DNA of 64,000 nucleotides, from positions 310,001 to 374,000 of the forward strand of contig WHVD01000081.1 of assembly GCA_015178975.1 (NCBI GenBank), given 5' to 3'. Of the stretch, positions 12,700 to 23,410 are shown piece after piece. Made by a program: the position numbers and the translations under genes. The notes below the pieces were generated by a model. That model did no database searches. It was given only the letters and a program-made list of their open reading frames with translations, and was not told the origin of the DNA. The DNA comes from Hysterangium stoloniferum (Eukaryota; Basidiomycota; Agaricomycetes; Hysterangiales; Hysterangiaceae). Within the stretch, counting starts at the first letter, position 1, and the number at the start of each line of letters is the position of its first letter.

Positions 12700-13270
12700 G
12701 GTGAGAAGCAACTCTAACCAGTCTGTCGCTTTGGCACATAGTAACTTACGCAATTATGAATTGGACACAGGTTCGCAGCTACCAGCTCCATCAGAACCTT
12801 AATGAGAGTACTCATTTGAGTTTCGTCATATAGTAAATTACCATCACTCCATCATTACATAGTAAGCTGCCATCTTCCATCTTCCATCTACTGTCTTCCA
12901 TGGGTGCCAAATCAGTATAATCATGCACCTCAACTATATAGTTATGGAGTAGAGCTGTAACCGTGGTAAACCCATCTTGTACTAAGTATGTACCCATATA
13001 CCACTCTGCATCAGGCCAACTCCCACGGAGAGAGCCGTCAGATGTTTGTCGCTCATACGCGTCATTAGAAGAGGCAGTGTGCAGAAGCGTTACACCCGGC
13101 TTTCCACCAACATCTTTTTTCGTCACTGTTCTCATCTACTCACTCACCATCAACAGGCGTTCCGGAACCTGGGAAGAACAAATCTTTCTTAACATTTTTA
13201 ACGTGCCACCTTTTTCGCCACTCTTATAATCTTCTCTCGGGCAGACCTCTTGCAGCACGTCTCACGTGTA
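12700..13270 (-). pseudogene. Gene 3, copy R2
   Basis: On the minus strand, 13,135-12,812 is an open frame of 107 residues containing YERQTSDGSLRGSWPDAEW and VHDYTDLAPMEDSRWKMEDG. The N-terminal part (13,250-13,140) is in another frame because of a small deletion. Without that shift it would be the best gene 3 copy. Unknown family: no signal peptide or membrane segment, and an acidic middle. It lies between DUF6533 (downstream) and gene 2 (divergent). Confidence 0.45.
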
Positions 13271-13901
13271 CGAATGAAACATCCTCTGGACCATCTACTG
13301 TATTCTTGTGAGGTTTGACTCGGAGAGTAATTTATTTGTATGATTTTATGCGTTTTTTGGGGACCACGTATTTGACAAATATTTAAACATGAATATTGAT
13401 ACTAAGACTGGCGGTTGATACAACTATTATATTTACCCTCTATAATTACTGTGATTCGAATGGGACGCAATGGTACTACATGCAACGACTGATTTGCACC
13501 CTCTGGACCGTCTAGTGTATTGTCCTCAGGTCTGAATAGGTCCAGATTGTTTTGCGCTGCTGTAAAGAAAGGCCGTTGGTCCTCTATTAGAGGTCAAGAT
13601 TTCCCCAAAGATTTGGAGTGGGGAGCGCTTGCGGATGTTATTAGAGAAAACTCAAGGTGGGATAATCACATTACTTGCAATTTTATTTTTATGATTGCAG
13701 GATCGACTGAATTCAATCGAAATTTCCGTGGAAAAACATGGAGTCAAAACGCGTGTGACGTGTCATGGTTCACCAACCACAGTACCGTGGCCCAAAATCC
13801 TCTACCGAAGGGAATGTGTTCAACCCAACTAATATACCCAAATTAGTACGATCTTTCTTCAAAGTCAAAGCCATCTCAATTAAAGGGAGCGACAGGTGAG
13901 A

Positions 13902-15581
13902 TGGGGAGTAGACTTTCGCGCTTTCGGTTCCCGGATGGCGGGTCTTCAACAGCATCCTCTACCCCGTCGTCATCTTCATTGTCTTCAAAAAAAGCTGATA
14001 TCAGAGGCCACACCACCATCTGCAGCGCTTTTACACCCCAATACCGCCAAACAACGCGTCCAAACTGACCACGTTGACATCCACCTCTCTTCACAATGAT
14101 CAATAAAAAATGCAACGGCAGCTCGACACGATCATATACTCCGGAGAATCCGCCGACGACATTGTACCAATTCCAAACATTCACGTCTCACCTTTTAGAA
14201 GAAGCGAACAGTTCAAATCGTCCGTGTCATGCTCGTTCTCACAACTGGCCGCGGGCTTTCGAGCATTCACATCCCTCGCACCCACCCCTCTTGGCCAACT
14301 CCAGAATCTGCAAGGTCCTGTAAAGTCGACCCAATTCAAAATTGGTGCAGTCGTTCCAACACCGTCAGAACAGAACCATCTTCACAGTTACCGAAGAAGG
14401 CTGCAAGTACTAAGCGTCACGGCCCTTCACCTAAACGCGCCTGACTTAGTACTGTAAGCTGCCCCGATGCTGATGACGACGATGAAAAGATCCTATCGGC
14501 GCGAATAGAGCCTCGCCATGCCATGCAGACCCCGACCCAAATGCCAATGTGTTCTTGGATGATGGCATGGACGTAGACACAGAATTTACACCTCGTTCCG
14601 TGATCCAGAAGCAGGGAAGCACAGGTCCATCATCTTCAAACAACATAGTCTCATCAAAACCTCTGGCAATCCTTCAGTAGACTCGATAATGATTCATGTG
14701 CCGCATGCGACGAGACAAATCTATTAGGTATAACGAGTATTGTAGAAGTAAGCGCGCGTATGAAAAAGGTGAGACAAAAATGTCTCGAAAAGACGCAATG
14801 CGTCATATGTTCAATCTCCTCTCGAATGTACTCTTATATACGCGTAGTATAGCTAGGGAATCTCTCAGCGAACATTTATTCGCTGAGAGTAAGTGATATG
14901 TTTATTGCCGCATCACGAAACAAAACTTATCTATGTATTTAGTACTTAACGTCTTTAGGTATTGTATAATATAGCGAACGTTTATTCGCTGAGATACTTA
15001 ACGTCTTTAAAATCCCCCGCCAGCGGCCTCTGCACACCATCCCCATCTAAGTGCATGCAGTTAGTATCATCGCTCATATCAAGGCTAACGCGGAGATTCA
15101 AGCTGCAACGCAGGCGCAGCAAGAACGAAATTTGTCACCGTTAGGTTTAACGGATGGTGGTGGTGACCTTTCTGACCTGCCGAAGATGGATAGTCCTGAT
15201 TCGGGTTTGGAACTTGAGTTAGATACCATTGTGAAAGGGTTAGACGCTAGGTGTGTTCTCTATTCATCTTTAATAATAATAAAAGCGTGCTGATCCAACG
15301 AACATGTGCTACACAGACTGTCGTCTCCGCATCCCGCCCACACCAGCACATCCAATGAAGTAAATGCAAGACAGTCCACGCGCCATATCCCCAACCAAAA
15401 TGTGAAAGTGAAATCATTCCGTGACGACTCCCCCGGCCCATCCACACCCAGAACCCCATTCAATCCCAAACCCAAAAGCAACGTCGCATGCCCGCTAGAC
15501 ACGCTCCTCAAAGACAATCGCCGCGAAGAAGCTCGCAAGGGCCGTGTCGAAGGAATTACAAAGGCGGATGTTGGGATGTGA
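13902..15581 (+). pseudogene. Gene 2, copy R2 (acidic/basic nuclear-looking protein, interrupted)
   Basis: This is the fullest copy of gene 2. The start ATG at 13,902 begins MGSRLSRFRFPDGGSS and a Ser-rich run. A middle part (from 14,110) includes IVPIPNIHVSPFRRSEQF, then KKAASTKRH and an Asp-rich run. The third part has NAEIQAATQAQQERN and an acidic stretch ending VKGLDAR. An intron-shaped tract (GTGTGTTCTC...CTACACAG, about 15,252-15,319) leads to a basic, Pro/Ser-rich end (15,320-15,581) with DDSPGPSTPRTPF. Low complexity with alternating acidic and basic segments suggests a nuclear or chromatin-associated protein; this is inference only. A 289-bp element splits the gene, and stops and shifts are present. 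Gene 1 converges on it from the right. Confidence 0.5.
14721..15009. mobile_element. 289-bp hairpin-bearing insertion element, copy 1
   Basis: It begins CTATTAGGTATAACG and ends AACGTCTTTA. It is flanked by AAAT on both sides (14,717-14,720 and 15,010-15,013). Empty sites with a single AAAT are at 5,765-5,768 and, inverted, at 51,158-51,161. Inside are TCTCAGCGAA and TTCGCTGAGA separated by 6 bases (a perfect 10-bp stem near 14,863-14,888), a second truncated copy of the same stem near 14,975-14,993, and a direct repeat TACTTAACGTCTTTA. It has no obvious terminal inverted repeats and no coding capacity. The almost identical copy at 31,454-31,744 confirms mobility. Confidence 0.85.
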
Positions 15582-15589
15582 TGATTGTT

Positions 15590-16690
15590 TTGTTAACAGG
15601 TTGATTACCATCTGAGTGGATTCCTCCCAATGAAATCCGTTCGGGAAGACAATCCGTTTTTTATGCTGTTGAATAGGTTTTTAGAAGATAAAGGTATGTA
15701 GATCTGTGGTTGATGTTAAAATATTTTTATAAAGCTCGATGTATTTTATCAGATTTAATTAACTCTGGAGTTGTCTTGAGTATTTCATCATCAACTCGGC
15801 TGTTGAATGTGCATGTCAGGTATACAACCTACCTATTTCATAACATGCGAAGGCTGACGTCTTTGACAGCCTTATCTGCCTCGGAGTCCAGTATCAACTA
15901 TCCTCCGAATCCCCTCCTACGAGGCTGGATATTGGACGTTCCATTTCCTGTAATTTTTTCCCTTTATGGCTTGCCTAATGACGACTCGAATTTCGTCAGT
16001 ATTTCGTCATTCCTCTTCAACACTCTCCTTAGTGTTGACGACACTTGCAATTCTTCCTGGCTAGAGACACCGACTATAAATTGAAGATACTGGCAGACTG
16101 ATGCATGTCAGGGTGTCACATACCAAGCTCGATTTTTCCTTCGGCAGTGGTTTCGTAAAAACACTCTAAGCTGATCTTTTGCTGGTGAAGGATGGAAACC
16201 CCTTGCGCAAATAGCCGCTGCAACCACCCCGAACTCCCATCGAAATTCTTTGTAAGCTTGGCGTTCCCTAAATGCTTTTCGCGATCATTGGCGAGCTGTG
16301 CGTTCCTCTTTGAATGCTGCTCTAAATGCTTCGTAAGCTCATTCCTCCCTGAGTGCTCCTCTAAATTCTTTGCACAGTTGGTGTTCTTCTCTGAATGCTC
16401 CCTCAAAGTTTGGGCAAGCTTGATACTCCTTTCTGGATGCCTTAATATCTGGGCAAGCTTGACGCTTCACTTTGAATGGTGTTTTAAATTCTTCGTCCTT
16501 CCTGTGTGAATGCTTTTCTAGATTCTTGGCAGGTCCACCGCTCTTTTCTGAATACTTCTTTAAATCCTTGGCAAGCCTACGCCAGCCACTCCTCTCTGAA
16601 TGCTCCTTTAAATTCTTGGCAAGCTCATAGCTCCTCTCTGAACGTTCCTTTATTTTTTTTGGAAAACTCGTTACCAGTAAGTAATGATAG
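15590..16690 (-). pseudogene. Gene 1 distal half, copy R2 (coiled coil and acidic tail)
   Basis: On the minus strand, 16,680-16,190 carries the 42-bp repeat; the open part (96 residues, 16,406-16,116) reads NLEEHSGRNELTKHLEQHSK and then SSGWLQRLFAQG. The distal module (16,120-15,590) encodes, in pieces, EEESRNADEIRVV-like acidic text in the better copies, here interrupted. Gene 2 ends at 15,581, so the two genes converge within about 10 bases. The head of gene 1 is missing on the upstream side: sequence past 16,745 is an inverted DUF6533 fragment. Confidence 0.45.
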
Positions 16691-16744
16691 CAAAAGGCGC
16701 TTTGACAATTATGTTTGATGGGCTGATATTACTTGCCACGTAAT

Positions 16745-17520
16745 TCTACACCATCGACACGATTAGGCTGCAAAGAGATATCAGAGAATTGTGGAAATGA
16801 TCTATGGCCTATATATTTGTACAACAAGGTAATTTACCTTGGCATTTGAGGCTACATGTTCTTATGACCCTGATGATATTAATTGCAGATGTTCTCTGAT
16901 TTGCATTAGTACTAAATTAATGTGACTCCACTTGATGGAATTTTGATTTTGATTTTCAGTGTAATTTTCATATGGAATTTACAGATCCTAATTACAAATA
17001 AGGGTTGGAATTACCCCTCCTTTCTTTCCTTTTCACTGATACTACATTTCTTCCAAGCTTACCTCAGTGAAGATCTTTCATCCTCTGAGGATTTTCTGCT
17101 ACACACTCATTCCACATACAATATAAGCCGCATTTAAAAATGTCAGCACAAACTTCGAAACTTGGCAAGTATTTATCGCATGCACTTTACCCAACTTCTT
17201 AATGTCAACTGCAGCATATCCACCTTTCTCATTTGTCACTTCTTTCTCAATCTGCGAGAATTAAACTCATCATGTAATGCGATGAATACGATAAGCAATC
17301 TCGTGGTCACTCCCTTCTGAGGGGTGGTATGCAGTATTGGACATTCTGTGATTCAGGACATCAGAGATAATTATATGGGAGATTTTATTTCGAGGAGACA
17401 TTGTGAAGGAGAAATTCCCATCCATTCTGCAGAGGGGTATGAGGAAACCTCTGATGGGAGACTTGAAGGCCTTGGTGCCTAACAATCCCAGGGAGTTACC
17501 TGCCAAATATTTAGAGTGAC
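16745..17520 (+). pseudogene. DUF6533 fragment, opposite orientation to R1/R2
   Basis: The plus strand reads DTIRLQRDIRELWK and FVQQGNLPWHL at 16,755-16,860, the counterpart of the loop at 2,784-3,014. Positions 17,215-17,510 carry the C-terminal module (ICEN/LREL region, then VGDFIS-like and EGLGA). An internal stretch (16,900-17,200) matches 2,400-2,760. It is heavily mutated and CpG-poor. This marks the change of orientation of the repeated block. Confidence 0.5.
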
Positions 17521-17676
17521 CATCAAATTAAAAAGATTTATGACACTTGAAGAAGTAAAATAAAAGCCCAAAAAACACTGTTTTCATATTTCGACTAATT
17601 ATTCTATGTATTCAGGATATTAGTGTTCACTCTGCACACAGGAACTATGCCCTAAAGCACACAGCAGGGCACATAC

Positions 17677-17808
17677 CCTATTAAAAGTGTAGAAAATGAA
17701 TGGCCAGACTGGGAATTGAACCCAAGGCTTCAGCATATATAGCAAGGGTGTTATCAATTACATGACCTGACCCTGGGTAACAGTGCTAGCATTATACAAT
17801 CTCACAAT
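17677..17808 (-). mobile_element. Diverged copy of the tRNA-like LTR-ended element
   Basis: Read on minus, 17,772-17,701 is tRNA-like: acceptor GGTCAGG against TCTGGCC, a B-box GGGTTCAATTCCC, and the tail ATTCATTTTCTACA shared exactly with 25,763-25,776. The 5' part TGTGAGATTGTATAAT (from 17,808) matches the start TGTTAGATTATATAAT of the 25.5 kb copy, with about 100 bases missing between. The ends are eroded and no target duplication was found, so the limits are approximate. Not a functional tRNA: the D stem and anticodon stem are mismatched. Confidence 0.5.
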
Positions 17809-17879
17809 TTATTCTGAGCCAAGTCAAACCTCAGAATAATACAGTGGATGGTCCCAAGGATATTTCATTCATATTTGTT

Positions 17880-18420
17880 TGTTATTATTTTGAAATTATG
17901 GTATAGATGGCTCTCACTGAGCACTTACAGTCATACTATTTATACTACACTGAGAATGCTGTGAACTTCATTTCCTGAGCAGCTACCAGTGACCCAGCAC
18001 TGTTACTTGTCAATATCTCACATGGCATCTGAGTCCAGTGCAGAAAACTGAAGAATTTCTGAAAATGTGCAGGAAATTTTATATATTCCCAAGGATTCCC
18101 TGGGCACCTTCACTTGAACTATGTACTGTTTTGGAGCATTCTCGATGCCAGGATATACATATGGCGTGGAGCCCTTTGTCCTCTGCCAGCTGTGGACCAT
18201 CATTGATGGTTGTGAACACCAGCCTTTCATTCATAATTAAGTTATTATTTTCTGAAGCTGTGGCACTGTGGCTTCTCATTGAGTGCTTTCAGTCATACCA
18301 CTTTTACTGTACCAAGAATGCTGTGAACTCCATTTCCTGAGCAGCTAACAGCAACCAGCAACCCCGAAAGTATTGGTATTTATTAATATTTCACATGGCA
18401 TCGACATCAGGAAAATGTTT
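17880..18420. repeat. Degenerate direct duplication, offset about 345 bp
   Basis: The stretch around 17,890-18,025 (GAGAATGCTGTGAACTTCAT, CCTGAGCAGCTA, TCACATGGCATC) recurs at 18,240-18,400. Both relate to the non-coding segment near 3,840-3,980 and 26,290-26,420 of the main block. This is diverged block material, CpG-poor and without open coding sequence. Confidence 0.4.
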
Positions 18421-19640
18421 TTGGTACTTGATCTCCCTTATTGCACTTAATCATATTTAAGGTAAGTAAGGTGAATAAGCCAGCATTTCACACTTGAAAT
18501 GCAGTACAATTCATGTAATTTAAGGTAACATACTGATTTCAAGGGCTGATTCATGCTCCAAGCTGAGTAAGAAAAAAATGGCAAATAATGTATATTTGAT
18601 ATGTAAGAGCACTCAAGTGGTAGAAGTTCAGGACTCATCAGCATGCATAAGGTATGTAAGTATACACATGCAAAAGGGTATGAAGGATGTTCACAGAGGT
18701 CTAGACCATGAAAACCAGACCAATCACAATGTCTACAGATACACACAGTCAAAGACTGAGCATTGTCAAAGACATATATCATGTGCCTCCATCAGAGACT
18801 GGGGACAAATTAATTTGTCTGAGACATCTAGTAAGAAAAAGTCTCTCAGCAATTTTATTGACACTAAGATACCAAAACTGCTATTATAATAACTATGTAC
18901 ATGTAGTATTTACATTGAATTTTCTTTTGTTTTTTGGAGGTAGCCAATGATCAAACATGACTAACAATGTACATATCGTGCTGGTGCAGTATACAACCCT
19001 CCCAGGAAAAAATGCATTGATGCAGACCCAATGTGGGTACTGTGGGGCTCCATGCCAAGTACAATACCCACTGAAACTCCCTGGTGGCTTTGTGGGATTT
19101 TGACCCATGACCTGAACAGGCAGTCGGCATAATGTGAGACCAGGATTAATGACATATGCCACTTAGCCATTGTAGCCCTCTCTTTTGATACACACCTGAC
19201 ATGTCTGAGAAGATGTATTATAAGAAAAAGGAACAGATTGTAAAGACAAAGGATGCTTACCCTTCATTCATGATCATTGGTTTTTGGACCACTCCTGTAG
19301 TTTTTAATAATAAGCAAAGGAATGAAGGGTCAGCTCAAACAATACTCACTTCATTTTTGTTCCTTGTTAGTTGGTTCCCCTGTAGTTTTGAACAATAAGT
19401 GAAAGGAATGAACAGTCAACTCAAAAGATACTCACCTTTTTTCTTGACCCATTTGGTGAGTTGTGAAGAACTATGTGAGTAGGGAATATATTAACATGAT
19501 GACTCCTCACCTCCAGTGGTCAAGTTCACATTGAAGGTGAACCATAGGTTGAGGAAACCCCATGCCAATCTATATTAAATAAGAAGCACACTATTAGATA
19601 AACATACATAGCAATGTATAAGTGTTAGTACATGGCACTG
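18421..19640. other. AT-rich repeat-derived spacer with a tRNA-Leu/Ser-like remnant
   Basis: No supported gene. On minus, 19,172-19,081 reads like a type II tRNA relic: A-box TGGCTAAGTGG, a long middle, a B-box-like GGGTCAAAATCCC, and AGCCACCA at the end with TGGCT/AGCCA able to pair. Positions 19,280-19,430 contain a short direct duplication (CCTGTAGTTTT..AATAA). The tract is almost free of CpG. The tRNA-like part may be a SINE head, which needs genome-wide copies to confirm. Confidence 0.3.
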
Positions 19641-19644
19641 GGAG

Positions 19645-20010
19645 TTCATTGAGGTGATGAGGAGCAGAGGCTCGGTGCTAATCGTTGGAGTAAGGAATTT
19701 AAGCAGACAGTCGAAGACTGTCAAGGGACAAGAGTGTACAGTGTGAGGTCGGAGGAACAGTGGCTCAGTGCTAATAATAGGAGTAATGAATTGAAGTGGA
19801 CAGCTGATGACTGTCAAGGGACAAGTGTGTCCAGTGTGGATTTGGTGGTGTATCAGCTCAGTGCTAATGGTAGCAGTAATAAATTCAAGTGAACAGTTGA
19901 AGACCATAACTTTTATCCATTGATCCTTGTCTATTACATGTTATAGCAATGCTAATTGTCGCAGTAATGAACTGAAGTGGACTGTCAAAGACTGTCAAGG
20001 GGCATGTGTC
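19645..20010. repeat. About 92-bp tandem repeat, roughly four units
   Basis: The phrase GCTC(A/G)GTGCTAAT begins near 19,670, 19,762 and 19,855, and a shorter version AATGCTAATTGTCGCAG near 19,945. Each is followed by AGTAATGAATT..AAGTGGACAG and GACTGTCAAGGGACA. Units are about 10-20 percent diverged. A minus-strand frame (19,907-19,575) stays open through three units, but the period is not a multiple of three and the protein looks random, so I treat it as non-coding. Confidence 0.6.
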
Positions 20011-20845
20011 CAGGATTTTGAAGAGCAGCAGCTCATATTAATGAATTTTAGCAGATGATTACTTGATGGGCATAGGATGCAAAAAGTGGATGAAGGGGTG
20101 CCTACCCCAAGATAGACTGATAGACTCTGCATTACATGATGTGGACATTGCGAATGAATGTGAAAGTTTGGTCAATGGCATGGCCAAAGAATGAAATGGG
20201 TATGGGGATAGGACAGTATGCATGTATGGTATGTTAGGATCTGGGAAAGATGGTCTCTTCAGGCAAAGTTGGCACTGAAGAGCATCACATACCATACATG
20301 AGACTCTGCACATATGGAATTTGGCATTTCTTGCATGATGTCTGTATCCAGTCTTAGGGAGCCTGAGCCAGTGACCTAATGTGAATTTGCACCCAAGGCA
20401 AGTACTAGGCCATGTGGTTGATCAGACTGTGTAAGAGGGCATTCTGCTTGTCCTGCTGCGGCTTAACAGAACTTGTAGTTGTGAATGGTGGATGTATCAG
20501 GGAGGTGGATCTGGGATGAATTAGCTGAAAGAGAATGTGATAGATTTCTGAGGCTGCAAAGAAGTTCACATTTTTGTTATAATTGAAGCACTTCTACATA
20601 GTAAGTAATCTCTGCTTTAAATAATTTCTAATATCCTTCTCTACCAAGTCCCACTTCATCGCCATCATCACAGTCAAACAAGAGCAATAAACACCATTCA
20701 AATGGGTATAATATGATATACTCATCATGAACACCCCTTTTGTTTTTAAGTCTGTTTGTCATCCCTAGAGAGTTGTGTCATTCTATCCTGACAGGACTAT
20801 AGCACTTTCTGAGAATTTTATAAAAGGTAAGTATCAAGTAAGGAG
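20011..20845. other. Spacer, no gene seen
   Basis: AT-rich, CpG-poor sequence between the 92-bp repeat and the next block copy. A stretch near 20,360-20,430, read on minus, vaguely resembles a tRNA-like A-box/B-box pair (TGGCCTAGTAC, GGGTGCAAATTC), but pairing is poor. Nothing else recognised. Confidence 0.3.
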
Positions 20846-20849
20846 GAAC

Positions 20850-22075
20850 GACAAGCTTACCAAGATTTTCGATGGGAGTTCGGGGTGGTTGCAGTGGCTA
20901 TTTGTGCAAGAGCTTTCCATCCTTGACCAGCAAAAGATCAGCATAGAGTAATTTTATGAAGCCACCACCGAAAGAAAATTGAGCTTGATATGTGACACCT
21001 TGACATGCATCAGTCTACCACTCTCTTCAATTTATAGTCGGTGTCTCTAGCCAGGAAAAATTGCCAGTGTCATCGACACCAAGGAGAGTGTTGAAGAGGA
21101 ATCACGAAATGCTGATGAAATTCGAGTCGTCATTAGGCAAGCCATAAAGGGAATGTTACAGAAAATGGAACGTCCAAGATCCAGCCTCATAGAAGGGGAT
21201 TCGGAGGATAGTCGATACTGGACTCCAAGGCAGAGAAAGCTGTCAAAGATGTCAGCCTTCGCATGATATGAAATAGGTAAGTTGTATACCTGACATGCAG
21301 AGCCATTCAACAGCCGAGTTGATGATGAGATACTCAAGACAACTCCAGAGTCAATTAGACCAGTTGCTTTCTGATAATCTATCTCAAGCTTTATAAAGAT
21401 ACTTTAACATCAACCACGGATCCATAACACCTTATCGTCTAAGAATCTATTCAACAGCATAAAAAACAGATTGTCTTCCCGATGAATTTCATTTGGAGGA
21501 ATGCAATCAGATGGTTATCAACCTGTTACCAAAACAATCATCACATCCCAACATCAAGGCAACAAAAAGAAGACAACATACCATCTGGCTCTCAACCGTA
21601 CTCCAGAATGTAAAGCCATTCTCCATCTCCACCTCAACGACATCCTCCTCCTCCCTCCTATCCTTCCTCCAATATCATCCCAACAGCCTCAGTATCATCC
21701 TTTCCCAACAGCGCCTACCTGGCTTTGTCACCCATTAATGGCTCCTCACTCTTATTGTTGAAACAGTTGAATAACACTTTGCAGAACACCCCTGTGAGTG
21801 TGATTGGAAAGTAAACACTAAGTATATTCAACTGTAAAGACATACCTGTGAGTGTGATTGGAAAGTAAACACTAAGGAGACTTTCCCACACCCACAGTGG
21901 ACTATACTACTAGGTGCTTATCTAAGCACCTATACAGGAGGTACCGACCTAAGGTAACTCACTCAATACTGCACCTACAGTGCTGGGAAAAATACTACAA
22001 ATATCAGAACAATATGGAGATCATAATAGACTATGTTAGAGCTGTAGTATCATACTCTAACACATATCTCCAGGT
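20850..22075 (+). pseudogene. Gene 1 distal part, copy R4a, split by an LTR-like element
   Basis: The plus strand begins in the last coiled-coil unit (SSGWLQWLFVQELSILDQQK), then VDTKESVEEESRNADEIRVV and RYWTPRQRKLSKMSAFA in the acidic/basic tail (21,060-21,270). A later open part (21,493-21,755) reads KTIITSQHQGNKKKTTYHLA and a Pro/Leu-rich end. A 307-bp insertion at 21,756-22,062 interrupts the last part, which resumes as SPGMLKKLLRGHILSS-like text. Stops between parts may mark introns. Function unknown. Confidence 0.45.
21756..22062 (+). mobile_element. Solo LTR-like element (TGTTGAAACAG...CATACTCTAACA)
   Basis: The 307-bp insert has TGTTG and TAACA ends. Flanks are CTTAT (21,751-21,755) and CATAT (22,063-22,067); the paralogous empty site at 24,940-24,944 reads CTTCT followed by the same CTCCAGG. 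Inside, TGTGAGTGTGATTGGAAAGT occurs twice about 53 bases apart, and AGGTGCTTA/TAAGCACCT (21,912-21,931) is a perfect 9-bp hairpin. The first 150 bases recur inverted at 53,590-53,739, upstream of the NLR gene. No coding capacity. Confidence 0.75.
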
Positions 22076-22330
22076 ATGCTCAAGAAGCTTCTCCGAGGAC
22101 ACATTCTATCATCTACATGCTTCCTCTCCACAGAATCGAAATATCCGACTCATCCGAGCCTGACGCATCAGCCGCCCACACCTTTGTATCGCATTTTCCT
22201 TCGTCATGGGCCTTGGGGGCCTTGGAGGCTTGTGTGGCTTCTTCGCGGCGATTACCTTTGAGGAGCGTGTGTCTAGCAGGCATGCAACGTTGCTTTTGGG
22301 TTTGGGTTTGAATGCTTCAAACAGCAGTTA
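22076..22330 (-). pseudogene. Gene 2 C-terminal fragment, copy R4a
   Basis: On the minus strand this carries the basic end of gene 2 (KPKSNVACLLDTLLKGN and a Lys/Ala-rich stretch), as in 15,470-15,540 and 50,600-50,720. The rest of gene 2 is absent between here and gene 3 at 22,450. It converges with gene 1, as in the other copies. Confidence 0.4.
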
Positions 22331-22449
22331 TTGAAGAAGCAACCGCAACGAAACTAAGCATCTTACATCGTTTGTTGCATACATAACACTGACCGAGGAT
22401 TTTCAGTCATTTTGACATGTAAGTTCCGAGCATAAAAATTTTGATTTCG

Positions 22450-22930
22450 TCCACATGAGACGCGTTGCAGAGGTGTCCCCTGGAGAAGATTATAAGAGTG
22501 GTGAAAAAAAGGTGGCATGGTCAAAATGTTAATTGTTCTTCCCAGGTTCCGTCACGACTGCTGATGGTGAGGGAGACGAGGAACACCAAGAAGACGAAAA
22601 AGAGATGGCCGGAAAGCCGGGTGCAACGCCTCTCCAGATCGCCTCTTCTAATGACGTGTATGAACGATAAACATCTGGCGGTTCTCTCCGTGGGAGACCT
22701 AATGCAGAGTGGTGTACAGGTACATACTTAATACCAGGTGGCTTTACCACAGTTATAACTCTACTCCATAAATATATCCCCAGCAAATGCATGTGGCATC
22801 AGGATATCAAATAATTGAGGTGTACAATTATACTGATTTGCCACAGATGGAAGGCAGTGAATAGCAGATGGAAGATGGCAAGGTCTATTTAATAATGAAG
22901 TGATGGGAATTCTCTATATGAAGAAAATTA
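22450..22930 (+). pseudogene. Gene 3, copy R4a
   Basis: The plus strand carries the start region (AGAAGATTATAAGAGTGGTG), an acidic/Lys segment (TKKTKKRWPES in the shifted frame), then TSGGSLRGR-like text and the VYNYTDLPQMEG phrase near 22,820-22,850. Frame changes occur before and after the acidic segment. The site GGTTC at 22,680-22,684 is the empty counterpart of a 259-bp insertion found in copy R4b. Followed directly by the DUF6533 remnant. Confidence 0.4.
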
Positions 22931-23410
22931 TTGGCGAGCCCTCAAGTTAGTTGTTTACTGATTAACTCAACCAAGATGGATGTCAGGGTGTTACTTACAA
23001 GGGTTTACGCGATAAGCAAGGATAACAAATACCTCTTAACTCCAATCTTATTCACATATCTTGGAGAAGTCTCCTGCCGTGTGGTGTGTTTACCTATTGG
23101 CAATATATGGACGGGTATACCCATGAGTGTGATAGCTTATCTTAGCCTTTGAAGATTGCATTTCTTGGACCAGCATGAAACTGTTCGTTTTACTAATGTA
23201 GATCCACATGATTGACGAAAAATGTTGTGCTCACTACCTTCCGGCGACCGTACGCGGTATTGGACATTCTCTGATTGAGGATGTTGGAGATAATTATATA
23301 GGAGATTTTGTTTCGCGGGGACGTTGTGAAGGAGAAATCCCCGTCCCTTCCACAGAGGGGTGAGAGGAAACTTCTGGAGGGTGACTTGAAGGCTTTGCTG
23401 CATAGCCAAC
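22931..23410 (+). pseudogene. DUF6533 C-terminal half, copy R4a
   Basis: The plus frame 22,931-23,152 reads LLTRVYAISKDNKYLLTPIL and CLPIGNIWTGIPMSV, the second part of DUF6533. The next helix/loop module is deleted. The C-terminal tail follows at 23,220-23,405 (VIGHSLIEDVGDNYIGDFVS-like) and ends KALLHSQ instead of the usual EGLAAQ stop, running into gene 1 head sequence. The first DUF6533 exon is missing. Confidence 0.5.

Larger units (their letters stand above)
9092..16690 (+). repeat. Segmental repeat block, copy R2
   Basis: This copy reads rightward as a short fragment of the gene 1 distal region (9,092-9,182, inverted), gene 1 head (9,183-10,440), DUF6533 gene, gene 3, gene 2, gene 1 acidic tail and gene 1 coiled coil. 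It therefore contains the same modules as R1 but begins and ends at different points of the circle. It carries two insertions absent from R1: a solo LTR at 11,950-12,263 and a hairpin element at 14,721-15,009. Confidence 0.8.
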
